DNA of 64,000 bases from Alitta virens (GCA_932294295.1 OW028584.1:9184407-9248406), one strand, 5' to 3'; numbered from the stretch's first letter, positions 1 through 10,924 are shown. Numbers and translations: made by a program. Notes: generated by a model not told the origin, from the sequence alone.

Positions 1-49
1 TTAATTATTCTTGCAGTGTTATAAACTTTACTGGGTTGACACAAGGAAC

Positions 50-66
50 GGGGGGGGGGGGGGGGG
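50..66. repeat. poly(G) run of 17
   Basis: An uninterrupted run of 17 G. It is a simple homopolymer, and its length may be unreliable in assembly. Confidence 0.9.
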
Positions 67-255
67 TTGTCTCACTGTTCATCTGGACCATGTGGCCATG
101 TGGAGGTTTTGTGCAAAGAAGGTGACCGTTTAGTCTATCAACTAACAGAGGCTTTAGACAAGAGGAATTTATTTAATATTTTTACTTCTGTGAGGTCGCA
201 GGAATTATAGTACCAGTTTAAGACTTTTTTTCTTCCATCTACCTATATTCCTAAT

Positions 256-347
256 CAAATTATATCTTACATATGTACCAAATTATATCTTACATATGTA
301 CCAAATTATATCTTACATATGTACCAAATTATATCTTACATATGTAC
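256..347. repeat. 23-bp tandem repeat, four copies
   Basis: Four perfect head-to-tail copies of a 23-bp AT-rich unit beginning CAAATTATATCTTACATATG. It ends about 45 bp before the splice acceptor of the downstream gene, so it lies in a probable 5'UTR intron. The unit contains the palindrome ACATATGT. Confidence 0.95.
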
Positions 348-394
348 CATCCTCCTTACACAAAAACACGACTTACTGTTTAATTCCTTTCAGA

Positions 395-1063
395 ATGTCT
401 GAGGCCAAACAGCTAGAGTTAGGACCTCGCGTCAAATTCAAGACAAGACGGCTGGGTGACATTGATGCTACTGTGACCAAAGAGAGTGACCGACAGGAAG
501 TGAAGAAGTTGATCATTGAATTGGCCGATGCATTGTGGGAAATGGAGAAACTCGGGGTAACGCCTGTCATTGCTGATGGAAAAGTTGGTGGTAATGGAGC
601 AGTCCGGATTGATATCAATGGAAAGTCTCACTTGCTTGTGAGCAAATCCGGAAAATATCCTGGCCGGTTGGATGTCGCTAAAGATATTTGCCTGGTGTCC
701 TCCTTCAACCGATCAGAGTGGTCAGCAGAATATTACAGCCACTCTGAAGACATTATACCTACCAGTGATACTCCTCTGCACTGGTTTGTATTGTTGGAAA
801 CACAAAGACTTGATTGGCCACTTACCCCAAAATGGTGTCTCCATGGCCATGCTTTTGAAACTGAAGAAGAGGCCTTAGCGCTGAACCTGCCAATATCAAG
901 AGAAGAAACCTTGTTCTCCACCCCGGAAGACACTGATGCACTGATGAAACTTTTTCTTGATTACTCGTATCCAGAGCACTCTGTGTTTGTCAGAAGAGGC
1001 CATGGTTTCCTGTCCCTAGGGCAGACATGTCAGGAAGCATTAAAAAAAACCTTGCAAAATTGA
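395..1063 (+). CDS. class II aldolase/adducin-like protein, 222 aa
   Basis: The coding sequence is one open exon. A good acceptor (polypyrimidine tract then CAG, 391-393) sits one base before the ATG, so the 5'UTR is probably spliced. The ATG right after the acceptor was preferred to an in-frame ATG at 296, which lies in the tandem repeat. Visible family signatures, in order: a glycine-rich GGNGAVRI near residues 65-72, a SKSGK turn near 83-87, SDTPLHW at 124-130, HGH at 150-152 and a late GHG with His203. In class II aldolases the zinc is held by an HxH pair plus a later His, and an acidic residue in the S-(E/D)-TPLH segment is catalytic. Here that residue is Asp125, where aldolases such as FucA have Glu. 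No signal peptide or membrane segment is seen. The substrate is unknown; a non-enzymatic adducin-head-like role is possible. Confidence 0.7.
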   Translation: MSEAKQLELGPRVKFKTRRLGDIDATVTKESDRQEVKKLIIELADALWEMEKLGVTPVIADGKVGGNGAVRIDINGKSHLLVSKSGKYPGRLDVAKDICLVSSFNRSEWSAEYYSHSEDIIPTSDTPLHWFVLLETQRLDWPLTPKWCLHGHAFETEEEALALNLPISREETLFSTPEDTDALMKLFLDYSYPEHSVFVRRGHGFLSLGQTCQEALKKTLQN

Positions 1064-1263
1064 AGGAACTTGATAGCTGTACTTCCTAAATGTTGATCTG
1101 CTTAAATTTTGCAGGCCTAAAAAGGAAGACCAGCAGTACATTTATTGTACACATGGCACAAACTCCAAGAAAACAAAAAAATCCTTCAATCAGTCTTTAT
1201 GTTTACCCATGCAATTAGCTGTTCAGCACACTACGTATTTCTATGTTGGCATATTTAATTGGT

Positions 1264-1269
1264 AATAAA
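1264..1269 (+). terminator. candidate polyadenylation signal AATAAA
   Basis: A canonical hexamer about 200 bp after the stop of the aldolase-like gene. It is the first AATAAA downstream, so it is the likely 3' end. Confidence 0.45.
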
Positions 1270-1814
1270 AAATGGTTTACCCAGTGCCATGTTTATTCTT
1301 CATTCAAGTGGTACACTATACATGTATTTTATAAGGAAATTTTGTGTATGTACATTGTATTCATGCATTATATTGTCACTCGATCAGCAGACCATTGAAA
1401 AAAAAAAAATTATAATTTACACGTTAACAATTCAAGTTAATTGCCTACAAAACTATACATCTTCCTAAGACAATTTTCATTTGCGCTTTTATTATGCTCG
1501 TCAGTTTATCCCAAATATTTGTTTACTTTTCAGTCATTGGTTGTGTATTTTACATCTAAAAGTGTAAGGATTTTGTCTGTTTTATTTTTCTTTTTTTCTT
1601 CTAAATTTGGGGTATTGCCACCTGAACTGTTCAAAAAGCTAAATCCGTGAGTAAAAAAAATAAAAAGCACCATGGCTCTCTCAGTCTTGGTTGTCTAATT
1701 GCCTGGAGTTGGGTTTGTACTACAACCCTACCCCACCTACTTCCCTGTCTAATCCTAACACATACACTCTACCCCTGGACATACGGAATGCAAAGCAGAA
1801 GTTCTACTATCTAT
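1270..1814. other. no gene seen
   Basis: AT-rich DNA with short poly(T) and poly(A) runs between the first gene and the gypsy element. The last ~150 bp are more C-rich and may belong to the element into which gypsy inserted, but I could not prove this. Confidence 0.5.
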
Positions 1815-1928
1815 TGTGTCTTTGAATAATGGAAATGCTTGGAATGACGTTTGTAGAGTTTATTCATTTTCCTGGCAGCATGGCGAGCGATAATACATGA
1901 AGGTGCAACAACGCTAGAGGGCGACACA
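1815..1928 (-). repeat. 3' LTR of the gypsy element
   Basis: A 114-bp repeat with inverted termini TGTGTC...GACACA, matching the right-hand repeat at 5531-5616. It carries about 28 bp more than the other copy, mostly one internal block around 1870-1900. Confidence 0.8.
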
Positions 1929-2020
1929 ACAATTCTCGTCACCTGAATACATTTGTGCCATTAACTTAATTGACAAGCAAACAAACTTTCATTATGAAAC
2001 AGCACCTTGATTACTGGCAA

Positions 2021-3189
2021 CTATAGTAAATGCGACAGCATTACAAAACTACCGAGTCCATAAATTGAGTAAGCGCTTGAAATACGAGACGTTGCATGTA
2101 ATTCTTTGGCATCACCCTTTCTCTCTGCTGTGATCATTGGACCTTTCCAGTTAATTATGGTCAGAGGGCAGGGATCGAATGGTGTTGCGAACTTGTTACT
2201 GCGATTCTGTTTCACGAGCATGGTGTCACAAGGAGCCAGAGAGGATGGCTGAGTTCGGCGGTGGTTATCATAGTATTTTTAAGCTTTCGATCTTCTATCT
2301 TTGTCATTGTAGTGCACTTTGTTATGTATGTCACCAGATGTTTGCATTTGCAGTGTGGGCAATGTTGTTTAGATCTTGCGACCAAAGAGGGCTTCAGCTG
2401 GTGAGACGGCTGTGATGGCCTGTGGTGTTGCACGATACTGTCGTACGAAACTAATCATGTCTTAATTGTTTGCAGTTGAGTCTTTCAGTTCAAGCAGCTC
2501 GAATGGCTTTCATTAGAGGTTTGATCGGCTTCACCATTGTTTGAAGCCGAAGTGTGAAATGTTGCAAAGTCACTGCCATTAAGCAGGGCCACTGTTGGAC
2601 GTGACAATGTCAGGAACGCTGTGTCAAGCGAAAATAGCATCTACCTTCGGGATGACTGTATTGGCTGATGTCGAACTAACAATTTGAACTTCTGGGTAAT
2701 GTCTGTAGTTGTCGATGGCTACCAGTAGCATTTCTGAGGTAAGAAGTGGGCCAGAAAATCAATGGAAATTTCCTTCGAGGGACCATCAGGTAGCGTCTTG
2801 GGTTTCAGTGGCTCAGTTGGTTCCCCTCTTTCATTGCATGCCTGGCACGCAAGGCAACTTTTAACAGTCTGTTCAACCAGTTTATCAATGCCAGGAAACC
2901 ACGCTTTTTCTCTGAGTAGGCATTTGGTCTTTACGATTCCCTGATGTCCAGAATGAACCAAATCTACAGCCTGTTGCTGCAGCGAAGAGAAGATCACAAT
3001 TCTTGTTCCTCGGAGAAGTAGATCATTGTGCACTGAGAGTTCATCAACATAGCTTTTAACACTGACGTAATGAACATATTGTTCCGCTGCATCGGCCTGA
3101 CTTTCACCACTGGGATAGCGGCTTATGTAGTCTGCTGGATTGTTCTCATTTTTGCCTGGTCGGTAATGTAGATCGAGATTGTATGGCAT
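2021..3189 (-). pseudogene. gypsy integrase and end of RNase H
   Basis: The 3130-3189 part reads YRPGKNENNPADYISRYP, the conserved end of gypsy RNase H. The next part has the integrase zinc-binding domain (GHQGI, then CLACQAC) followed by the start of the catalytic core (EISIDFLAHF). The core then breaks. A C-terminal integrase segment reappears at 2021-2221, with VLVKQNRSNKFATPFDP and KGPMITAER. The frame is interrupted, so no active integrase is encoded. Confidence 0.85.
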
Positions 3190-3945
3190 TAGTCTCAGTC
3201 ACCATCTTTCCAATCGAGCTGATACTGGTCGAGAGCTCTTGATTAGACCAATCAGGGGTTTGTGGTCAGTCAGGACACAGAGTTTTGATCCATAAAGATA
3301 AACATGGAAGTGCTCGATTCCCCATACGACAGCAAGCATTTCTCGCTCTGTCTGCCAGTAACGACTTTCAGCATCGCTTAATGCTGTGGTAGCATAGCTT
3401 TCCCTTTTTGCATCAGCACAGCACCAAGACCTTGAGGACTGGCATCAACGAAAAGATCAGAGCGCTGGGTGGGGTCAAGGCAGGTCATGACATGGACATT
3501 AGTGTTTCTTTAAGAGTTTGAAAGGCATTTTCTTCGAAAGTGCCCTATTTCCAGGTAACATCACTTCTTGTAGGGGCACGTAGTGGGCTGGTTATGGCAG
3601 CAAAATGAGGGATGAACCTTGAAACATACTGGGCCATTCCCAGTAGTGACACTGGGTTGAGAGAACTTACATTTCGCTTTCTGCAGTCGAGCATTGACTT
3701 TTGTAGCGTTAAAGACCTTTATGTGTCGTGAAAGTTGCTATGTGGCGGCTATCTTCAGCTAGCTTCAATTGGTGAAATCCGCACACAAAGTCTAGTGTGC
3801 TGAACACAGTGGATCCATTTAGGTCGGTTATCAGTTCATCGATGGTTGGTGTGAGATGCCTTTGGATTGCTTTATTTGCCTCGCGCATGGCGACACATAT
3901 GCCTACGCCTCCGGTTTTCTGGTGTTGGGCCTTCAGCACGTTCAA
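3190..3945 (-). pseudogene. gypsy reverse transcriptase / RNase H fragment
   Basis: The intact stretch at 3709-3945 carries the gypsy RT block with GGVGICVAMREANKAI, PTIDELITDLNG, FSTLDFVCGFHQLKL and FTTHKGL. RNase H pieces follow at 3420-3480, with a readable DASPQGLGAVLMQ. The intervening sequence is frameshifted and the YxDD catalytic segment is not readable in one frame. Confidence 0.85.
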
Positions 3946-4116
3946 TGATTTGTAGATTTTCTAGGCATTCAAGCTCCAAAGAGGTCTGAATACTGTTAGA
4001 GAATAGATTCAGTGTAGTCTCCAAGTTGCTGAGCGATTGACAGGATACCCAAATTTTGGGAAGTTCGGAAAGACAGGAGATTGCCACAATGGCCATTAAC
4101 AATATGTAATGTTGCA

Positions 4117-4551
4117 TCAACAGAAATGTTCTTGAAACAAAAGTTTGTGCGCGCCGAACCAAGTACAGGGAGAGGTTTCTTGGAACCATAAGAATAAATA
4201 GTGGTACTGGCTATTTCCAGAGCAGGTAATTTGATATGTGACCAGATCGATCACATTTACAGTAGCACCAGAGTCAATTGTCATTTTGACAGCAGTTCCA
4301 GCGATCATGACATTCATGGAAGTAAGTGAGTTGTTAGAATTGGCTGTCCAGACTGTATCTGCAAAGCCTTCCTGCGCGGCAAATACGTAATTTTGGTTCT
4401 CATCATCAGTAAGCTCTGAGGTTACAAAAATTGCACTGTTTCTCCTGTTGTCATTGCGAGGTGGATGATAGGGTGATGAGCGGCACACATGGGCAATATG
4501 TCCAATTTTGCCACAAGTTCTACCCCTTGCTTGGCAGTGCGGATGGGGCAA
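4117..4551 (-). pseudogene. gypsy zinc-knuckle and aspartic protease
   Basis: This stretch begins with a CCHC-like nucleocapsid segment (CGKIGHIAHVC) and continues into an aspartic protease with the active-site triad DSGAT at 4261-4275. It overlaps the gag fragment in a different frame, showing that the original gag-pol frame is broken. Confidence 0.75.
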
Positions 4552-4671
4552 CTGGTTGCCACAATAGTCACAAATGTCACAATTTTTCGCTCTTGACTGG
4601 CTTGATCGTCTGTCGGGGGTGGAGTGAGGATGAGTGTCTCAATTCTGTCGACCGCGAGAAGCAGAACGGTG

Positions 4672-5467
4672 TCAACTGTGTGTGTGACGCCTGTAGTTTG
4701 GTCTCTTTTCCGACATCTTGTTGATTGGTGCACTGTTTGTGGCAGCACTGGAGGCGTGTGCATTGGATTCGATTTCTGTCGCATGTTTTTCGCTGATTTC
4801 AAGAGATCTGGCAAGAGTAATCAGATCATCTAGTGTCTGATCTTGTCTGAATGCATATCGTCTGAGAGTCGGTGATGAGCATGAGAACACTATCTGGTGC
4901 TTTATTTCTTTGTCTGCATCAGGGAAATCACAGGATTTAGCAAGTTGTCTCAGATGAGTTACATAAGAGTATATACTTTCACCTTCATGCTGCGAGGCTT
5001 TCCTGAAGTTGTAGACTTCGAAAAGCAGGGTTAGCTTTAGGAGAGAAGTGAGCTGTGAGTGCATCAACAGATCTCTTGTACACATCATTTGCTTAGTCTG
5101 CAGCCTGAATAGTCTGAGTGTCATGGGCTTCTTCAACATCTGATCCACCATAATGTAACAGCAATGCTTGCTTGTCAATGCTCATTGCAATCATTAAACG
5201 TTCAATATGGGCTAACCATTTTTTCCATTGCGGCCCAATGTTCGAGTCTTCATCTTTCTTGAGTGGGAACTCAGGAATGGGTGGCATCTTGAGGGCTGTG
5301 GGAGAGTATGACAAGTGGGACTGCACTGTGTTAGGGTCTTCACAACAATTTTTTTTGGCAGATTCGTTGTAAACTTTTGGCGAGAATTTTTGGCGGGCTT
5401 CTGACAGCAGTGTGTTTTCAGCCGAAATGAGCAAGTTACTCACAGCAACTTGGCTAACACAGTTCAC
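4672..5467 (-). pseudogene. gypsy gag (capsid) fragments
   Basis: Two overlapping minus-strand open stretches resemble the Ty3/gypsy gag domain. One contains KKWLAHIERLMIAMSIDKQA and the next contains ESIYSYVTHLRQLAKSCDF and RSLEISEKHATEIES. Their positions, upstream of protease and RT on the same strand, agree with the element order. Confidence 0.75.
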
Positions 5468-5513
5468 TAAGAGTCCAGAACAGGTAAGGAGTCAGTCCTC
5501 TCCAGTGTTAAAT

Positions 5514-5525
5514 CCATCGTCGCCA
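5514..5525 (-). promoter_or_regulatory. tRNA primer-binding site of the gypsy element
   Basis: On the minus strand this reads TGGCGACGATGG, five bases inside the 5' LTR. The TGG start is what a tRNA CCA end would pair with. I did not assign the tRNA. Confidence 0.6.
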
Positions 5526-5530
5526 GATAT

Positions 5531-5616
5531 TGTGTCTTTGAATAATGGAAACGCTGGAATGACGTTTGTAGAGTTTTTTCATACATGAAGGTGCAACAAC
5601 GCTAGAGGGTGACACA
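5531..5616 (-). repeat. 5' LTR of the gypsy element
   Basis: An 86-bp repeat with termini TGTGTC and GACACA, sharing most of its length with 1815-1928. It is unusually short for a gypsy LTR. Confidence 0.8.
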
Positions 5617-5645
5617 AGTCAGTGGACACAAACTCCTAATCATGC

Positions 5646-6541
5646 ATGCAGACCATCCAGGGCACACGCCCTCCTGATCGGGACAGCAGAACATCTCGTG
5701 CTCACACACTTCTGACCGAAAACGCTCTCATCAACGATCAAACCCCCACCACAGCGAGCACCACCGTGATGACAGCTATCGATAAACCAGCCCAACAGCA
5801 GGTAACAGTGATTTTCTTCAGCCGTACCTCCCCATGCCATGGCCTGTAGTCACTGCAGGAGTTGACATTTCTGCCCATTTCAGCACTGCAATGAAGGCAT
5901 TTGGAGAGATGAATATGTGGAAATGGCCCAGCTGCTACCAGCTAACCATTACCGCCAGGACACATATACTCTCTCGTTTGACCCCCGGAATAACAACAAC
6001 GTCGACATTAAGGTGGCGAAGCCTAAGCCCTCCAACATCTCCTTAGATCAGTGGGAAGAGGCCTTCCTAATATGCATGCTTCAACGTATGCCCAGCCATG
6101 TGTACATACATGAGGGACATACGTATACTGGCACAACGAAATGCCAACTTCTGATTCTACGATGAACAGTTCAGAGTGTTCTGATCCAGCACCCATTGTG
6201 AATGGAATACAATGCACCAGGGACTGTGGTTTCAGGCCACGAATCCCATCCGAAACCACAGCCAGCAGCAGGCAACACACCAAAACAGGAACGGCAACAG
6301 GCAGCCCTTTCGTGTCCCCTATGGATACTGCATGCAGTACCATACCAAGAATTCCTACTGTAAAATCCCTCATAAATGTCGGTACAAACATCAATGCCCC
6401 AACTGCGGAGGCAAACACCCAATGTACAACTGCCTCGAACAGCCCAAAACCAACCACAAGGGTGATAACAATGCCACCACTACTAGACCAACTAACAAAA
6501 CTCCCATTGACAAAACTACCAACGCCAGTGCAACCAAATAA
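5646..6541 (+). pseudogene. DIRS-like gag fragments
   Basis: Overlapping open stretches include a capsid-like helix region (SLDQWEEAFLICMLQRMPSH near 6040-6100) and a Cys/His cluster near 6330-6440 (CKIPHKCRYKHQCPNCGGKH). This combination sits just upstream of RT in DIRS elements. The region changes frame at least twice. Confidence 0.6.
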
Positions 6542-7960
6542 GCTGGCTCAATACCTAGAAGGTTATGACCCTCATCTAACATCTTATATAATTGATGGGT
6601 TTACAAACGGTTTCACTTTGCATGCGCAGTGCACACTGCCTATACCATCAGCTTCAAGAAATGCTACTATAGCAAACAAAAATGCTGATGCTGTCTTATG
6701 AAAAAATCGCCAAAGAACTTCATCTAGGGCACATCGCAGGTCCTTATGACCAACCGCCATTGCCACACTTCCATGTGTCTCCACTATCCTTGCAGCCAAA
6801 ACCTGACAACAGTGGATGGAGACTACTCCATGACCTTAGCTTCCCTTATGATGAGCAATCTGTCAACCACACAATACCTGATGAATTCAAAAAGGTGAAG
6901 TACTCATCAATAGGGACTGCCATCAATGGGATACAACAACTGGGACCATCCACCTACATGGCTAAGTCCGACATTCTGTCCGCCTTCACATTAGTGCCCA
7001 TCCATCCAAAAGACTACCATCTCCTGGGATTCCAATGGCAGGGCAAATACTACCATTACACAACATTGCCCCAAGGAGCGACATCCAGCTGCTATATATT
7101 TGAAAGAATTGCAACTGAAATACATTGGATCTTATTCAAAAAAATTAATATGACCAAAGTCATACATTACTTGGATGACTTCCTATTCTTAAGCAGATCA
7201 CAAACTGACTGTAATCGCATGCTCATCCAATTCCATCAGCTATGCAATGACATAGGAATACCAATAAATCTTCAAGAGACTGTCGGCCCATCCACAACAC
7301 TTTCATTTTTAGGCATACAACTGGATACTGTCAACAATCAAGCCTCTCTCCCCCTAGACAAGGTCACCAAATATACAGAATTAATGAATACTCTCCTATC
7401 CCATAAAACCTGCAAGTTGCATGAAATGCAACAAATCATAGGTAGTCTCCAATTTACAACATCGGTTGCGCGACCTGGGTTTTCCTTCGTCGACTAATCA
7501 ATAGCACAATCAGCATATCCAAGCCTTACCATCACATACACATATTCGCAAATTGAAAGATGATCTGAGAATGTGCTTACATTTCCTTCAAACTTACAAT
7601 GGTATCACCATTTTCATCCCAATTCAGCCACTCAATGCAACCACGCTGAATTTATTCACAGACTCATGCCCCCAGGAAGATTTCCGACAGCCTGGCAATC
7701 TTACAATATAGCAGTACTCGAGTTGTACCCAATAATGTTTGCTTTACACCTATTTGCACAGCATATGTCAAACCACCATGTAATAACAACCACGCTGTCG
7801 CAGATGTATTACAGTCCAAGACATCTATACACCCACAGTTACTGCACCTACTACGTCACATTTTATTGCATTGTCTAAATTTCAATATTCTCATTACATC
7901 CAAACATATCAGTGGCAAATCAAATATATTACCAGATGCATTGTCCCGTAGTTTACACAC
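6541..7960 (+). pseudogene. DIRS-like reverse transcriptase and RNase H
   Basis: RT motifs are well kept: GWRLLHDLSFPYDEQSVN, AKSDILSAF, LLGFQWQGKYY, LPQGATSSCYIFE and the catalytic HYLDDF box (about 7165-7182). The open stretch 6682-7497 covers most of RT. A frameshift follows near 7480, where the next frame reads VFLRRLINSTIS. An RNase H segment with AVLELYPIMFALHLFAQHM lies near 7700-7770. The copy is broken but recognisable. Confidence 0.85.
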
Positions 7961-8458
7961 TCCATTAATGTTGCAGGAATACGGCATGGAACAGGACTCG
8001 ATCCCGATTCCCCAGGAGCTGCTGCCGGAAAATTACCCATTGTAGCTAAGCACATACTGCAGCAGTCCTTGGCAGCATCCATCCAATGTCAGTACGACCA
8101 TGTACTACACAAGGTACAATCCTTCATTAAAGGAAATCTCCGAAAAGATCCGGCACTTCCAATATCGGAAGTCAATCTTCAACTATATATTGCGTATCTA
8201 CATTCCAAGAATTACAGCCATGCCACCATAACTACCCACATCTCTGCAATATCACATTTCCACAAAATGGCCAATTTAAGTGTTCCCACAGCCAACTATG
8301 CCACAGGGAAGATGTTAACTTGTGTTAGGAACATACAAGGCCATACAGCTGATTCAAGGCGTCCGGTAAAACGGGACATACTGATTGCCCTACTCACAGC
8401 ACTAAGAGTGTGTGCAAACAGTTTGACAAATTATTATACAGGTCCATGTTTTCATTAA

Positions 8459-8940
8459 TATATATATATATATCTTTTATTCGACAGCTTCATGTCAATC
8501 ATGACATATGTGTCATAATGTAAACAAAATACAAAGTAAATGACATACAATAACAATTAAAGAATAATAGAAAAGTAGTAAATAAAACTAGGTTCCAGCT
8601 ACGATAAAGATTTGTTACAATACAATAGCAACATAATAATTTACAGATTTCAATGTGAAGTTCAATCTTGTTATATCTATATATATAAATCATACAGCAT
8701 TATCCATAGCAAATGATCCAACACATAGGTAATTTAAAGGAACGTATATACATGTATGTAAAAATATACAAGATCAAAGTTATGGTTTACAAATGCTCAA
8801 AATGCAGAGACTCAGAATGGTCAACATGTTTAATGTCAGATGATGGATGATGACTCAAACGTTTTTTAGGCATCAACATTTACCAGAAATTTTCCAAGGG
8901 ATTTTAACAACTCAGGCTATTTTGATTTAGTTAATGTATT
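8459..8940 (-). mobile_element. LINE 3' tail copy A
   Basis: The first ~140 bp match, in inverted orientation, 10148-10277. Read on the minus strand it ends in AATAAAAGATATATATATAT, like the 3' end of a non-LTR element, and carries a palindromic GACACATATGTC-like stem. It splits the DIRS recombinase. The right boundary is approximate and no TSD was proven. Confidence 0.6.
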
Positions 8941-9195
8941 ATGTCTGTCTACAGGAAGCGAGGCATTCCACACAAGCTCGCCCCAACACATTATTCAACT
9001 TGCTCATTTATCCCTGCAACCTGATCGCAAGTCATACTGTCTCACATTCGGATCATACAAACACAGTAATAGTAGAGCAAGTAACATCTATGTTACATCT
9101 ACTGGGGATGCGGACTGTCCTGTCCGCCACCTCAAGGCCTACCTCCGCTCCAGGGGTTCATATCCAGGCCCCCTCTATACCAAACTAATGGCAGT

Positions 9196-9208
9196 CCCAT
9201 AATTCGCC
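9196..9208 (+). repeat. SINE target-site duplication, left copy
   Basis: CCCATAATTCGCC here corresponds to CCCATAATCTGCC at 9402-9414 on the other side of the SINE, with two transposed bases. Confidence 0.7.
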
Positions 9209-9401
9209 TTAGGGGTGGGGGCCTAGCTCAGTGGTAGCACGCTGGGCTTCCAACCACTGGGTCTCGGGTTCAATTCCCGGTCAAGCCTATGTTGGATGGC
9301 TGTTTCATTCTTCGTCTCATTGTCATGGTCCCTACCTGTCCTAATTAGCCTATCAGGTGCAGAAATACAGGACGTAAAGCCCTAATCCACCACCACCACC
9401 A
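9209..9401 (+). mobile_element. tRNA-derived SINE, copy 1
   Basis: The head resembles a tRNA: an A box in TAGCTCAGTGGTAG and a B box in GGGTTCAATTCCC, with a CTTCCAA anticodon-like loop (TCC, glycine-like). A ~120-bp non-tRNA body follows, ending in a (CAC)n-like tail. The same head plus body recurs at 47232-47476 and 47843-48008. A 13-bp near-identical duplication flanks it and the DIRS recombinase reading resumes after it, so it is an insertion. Confidence 0.88.
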
Positions 9402-9799
9402 CCCATAATCTGCCATCAATTCACATACATATTTACAAAGTGCCTTAACTACATTAACCTACCACAACAGGAGTTCAACACCCATTCGTTCCGCGCTGGC
9501 GCTCTTCCACATACCTCAAATACGTCTGCCCACAAATCGTAACCACCACTCCAAAGCCATCGACATAACTGTCATGTTTTTGAACGATCGGTCCATTCCA
9601 ACCAAATAGTTGATGGAAAATCAAGCGAGCTGAGAACAATACTAGTCGTGCTGAACATTTGGTGCTATCTAATTTAAAGATTTATACACATTGTACTAAC
9701 ATCTTACACTGAGTGTCACTATACGTGAATCTCGCGCAATGTTCATTGCAGTTTGTATGTTCAAAATCCTTGGTATCCGTGAGACTTCCTTACTATGTT

Positions 9800-10140
9800 A
9801 ATATTAACTAGAGCACATAGAAATGTGCAAATTGGCACGCAGTTATACATTAAATAAAAGAGCAGAAGGTCATAGAAGTCATTTCTGAAGAGAACCGGTA
9901 TCCATTTGCTCTCGAAACTGCAAAATTTGCCGTAGGTACCATTTGACAGTTGACCTTATCAAGGCGAAAGTTCGCTGACCACGACGAACGGAGCGCATAA
10001 CTTCATGAAAAGTTGATCAAATTTCTCAAAGTATACATTAGATAAAAGCCAGAAAGTGATAGAATACCTTTCTGAACAAAGATGGTATCCACTCCCTGGG
10101 AAAACGGCAAAAGTCGCCGTGTTATGCGGCAATTTGCAGG
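9800..10140 (-). repeat. interspersed repeat, inverted copy with two half-units
   Basis: Reverse-complemented, this matches 10968-11125 and 52612-52865, including AAAGGTATTCTAT, TTTGATCAACTTTT and a shared end near GTGCTCTAG. It contains the first part of the core twice in tandem. No ORF is convincing. Confidence 0.7.
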
Positions 10141-10147
10141 GCCATTT

Positions 10148-10277
10148 CGTTCTGTTTTATTTACTACTTTTCTATTTTTCATTTTTTGTTATTGTATGAC
10201 ATTTACTTTGTATTTTCTGTTTACATTATGACACATATGTCATGAATGACATGAAAGCTGTCGAATAAAAGATATAT
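10148..10277 (+). mobile_element. LINE 3' tail copy B
   Basis: A plus-oriented ~130-bp copy of the tail also present inverted at 8459-8601. It ends GTCGAATAAAAGATATATAT, preceded by the perfect palindrome ATGACACATATGTCAT. It looks like a heavily 5'-truncated LINE insertion. Confidence 0.6.
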
Positions 10278-10320
10278 ATATGCTATCCAGTATGTTTTTG
10301 ATACTGCTCCAAGAGCTCTA

Positions 10321-10837
10321 CAGTCAAAACGGCCTATTACCAGAACGGCCCCTAGCCTAAGCGGCCCCTTACCAAAACGGCCCCCTATATATGTATGTAT
10401 AGTTAATAGTTATATCTAGATCCATTATTATTAGTAGGTATTGTTCATTGAATGAGCTGACAATTTCAAATATAATGCTCACACTGATCCTATATTTAAG
10501 AATTTAAATATATTGAAAATTGAAGATATTGCTATGAGAAAATTCTATAAATTCTAGCAACGTTATATTATAAATAAGCTACCTGACTACTTCACTATCA
10601 ATTTCAATATTCAACAACAACAGTCAAGTCACCAATATAATACAAGACATCAAAGATTTATGATTCCTACAGTACATGTATCACAAATTTGCTGAATATA
10701 CTGTACGCTATCAGCTTCCTTTACTTCTCAATAAAAATGTTGAATGTATTTTAGATTTGGACACTGGAAAACAAACTTTAAAAAACAGGGGAGGCCGTTT
10801 TGGTGGAGGCCATTCTGGTAATAGGCCTTTTTGACTG
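10321..10837. mobile_element. 517-bp TIR element with AAAACGGCC motifs
   Basis: The ends are inverted repeats of 30 bp with two mismatches, beginning CAGTCAAAACGGCC. Extra ACGGCC copies follow inside each end. The interior is AT-rich and non-coding. No clear TSD was seen. Confidence 0.8.
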
Positions 10838-10924
10838 CACACCCTCCAAGCAAGCTAATCACTGATTGGCTGTTATATTTTGGGACTACTCATTTCGACC
10901 AATGACAGCGCATAACACAAAGTA

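Larger units (their letters stand above)
1815..5616 (-). mobile_element. decayed Ty3/gypsy LTR retrotransposon
   Basis: A minus-strand element of about 3.8 kb bounded by similar short direct repeats (LTRs). Between them, in the expected order, are fragments of gag, aspartic protease, reverse transcriptase, RNase H and integrase. Reading frames change repeatedly, so the copy cannot encode a full polyprotein. No convincing target-site duplication was found next to the outer LTR ends, so one end may be rearranged. Confidence 0.88.
8069..9560 (+). pseudogene. tyrosine recombinase of DIRS-like element 1, interrupted
   Basis: The N-terminal SAM-like part is open at 8069-8458. The reading then stops at an inserted LINE tail and resumes near 8950 with segments ending CPVRHLKAYLRSRGSYPGP. 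A SINE interrupts again. The catalytic box NTHSFRAG is at 9477-9500. No single frame survives. Confidence 0.8.
5640..9580 (+). mobile_element. decayed DIRS-like (tyrosine recombinase) retrotransposon 1
   Basis: The plus strand carries, in DIRS order, a gag-like region with a Cys/His cluster, reverse transcriptase with RNase H, and a tyrosine recombinase. Several frameshifts are visible, and the recombinase is interrupted by a LINE tail (from 8459) and a SINE (9209-9401). The gypsy element abuts the left end and may have inserted into this element. The inverted terminal repeats of DIRS elements were not identified. Confidence 0.85.

Noticed and set aside
9217..9288. Possible functional tRNA-Gly gene
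   Set aside because: The head is followed by a SINE body, is flanked by TSDs, and recurs with the same body at two other loci, so it is a SINE.
8459..10277. A single 1.8-kb transposon with 130-bp TIRs
   Set aside because: The interior contains continuing DIRS recombinase sequence and a SINE, and each 'TIR' looks like a LINE tail with AATAAA, so two opposite-facing LINE insertions explain it better.
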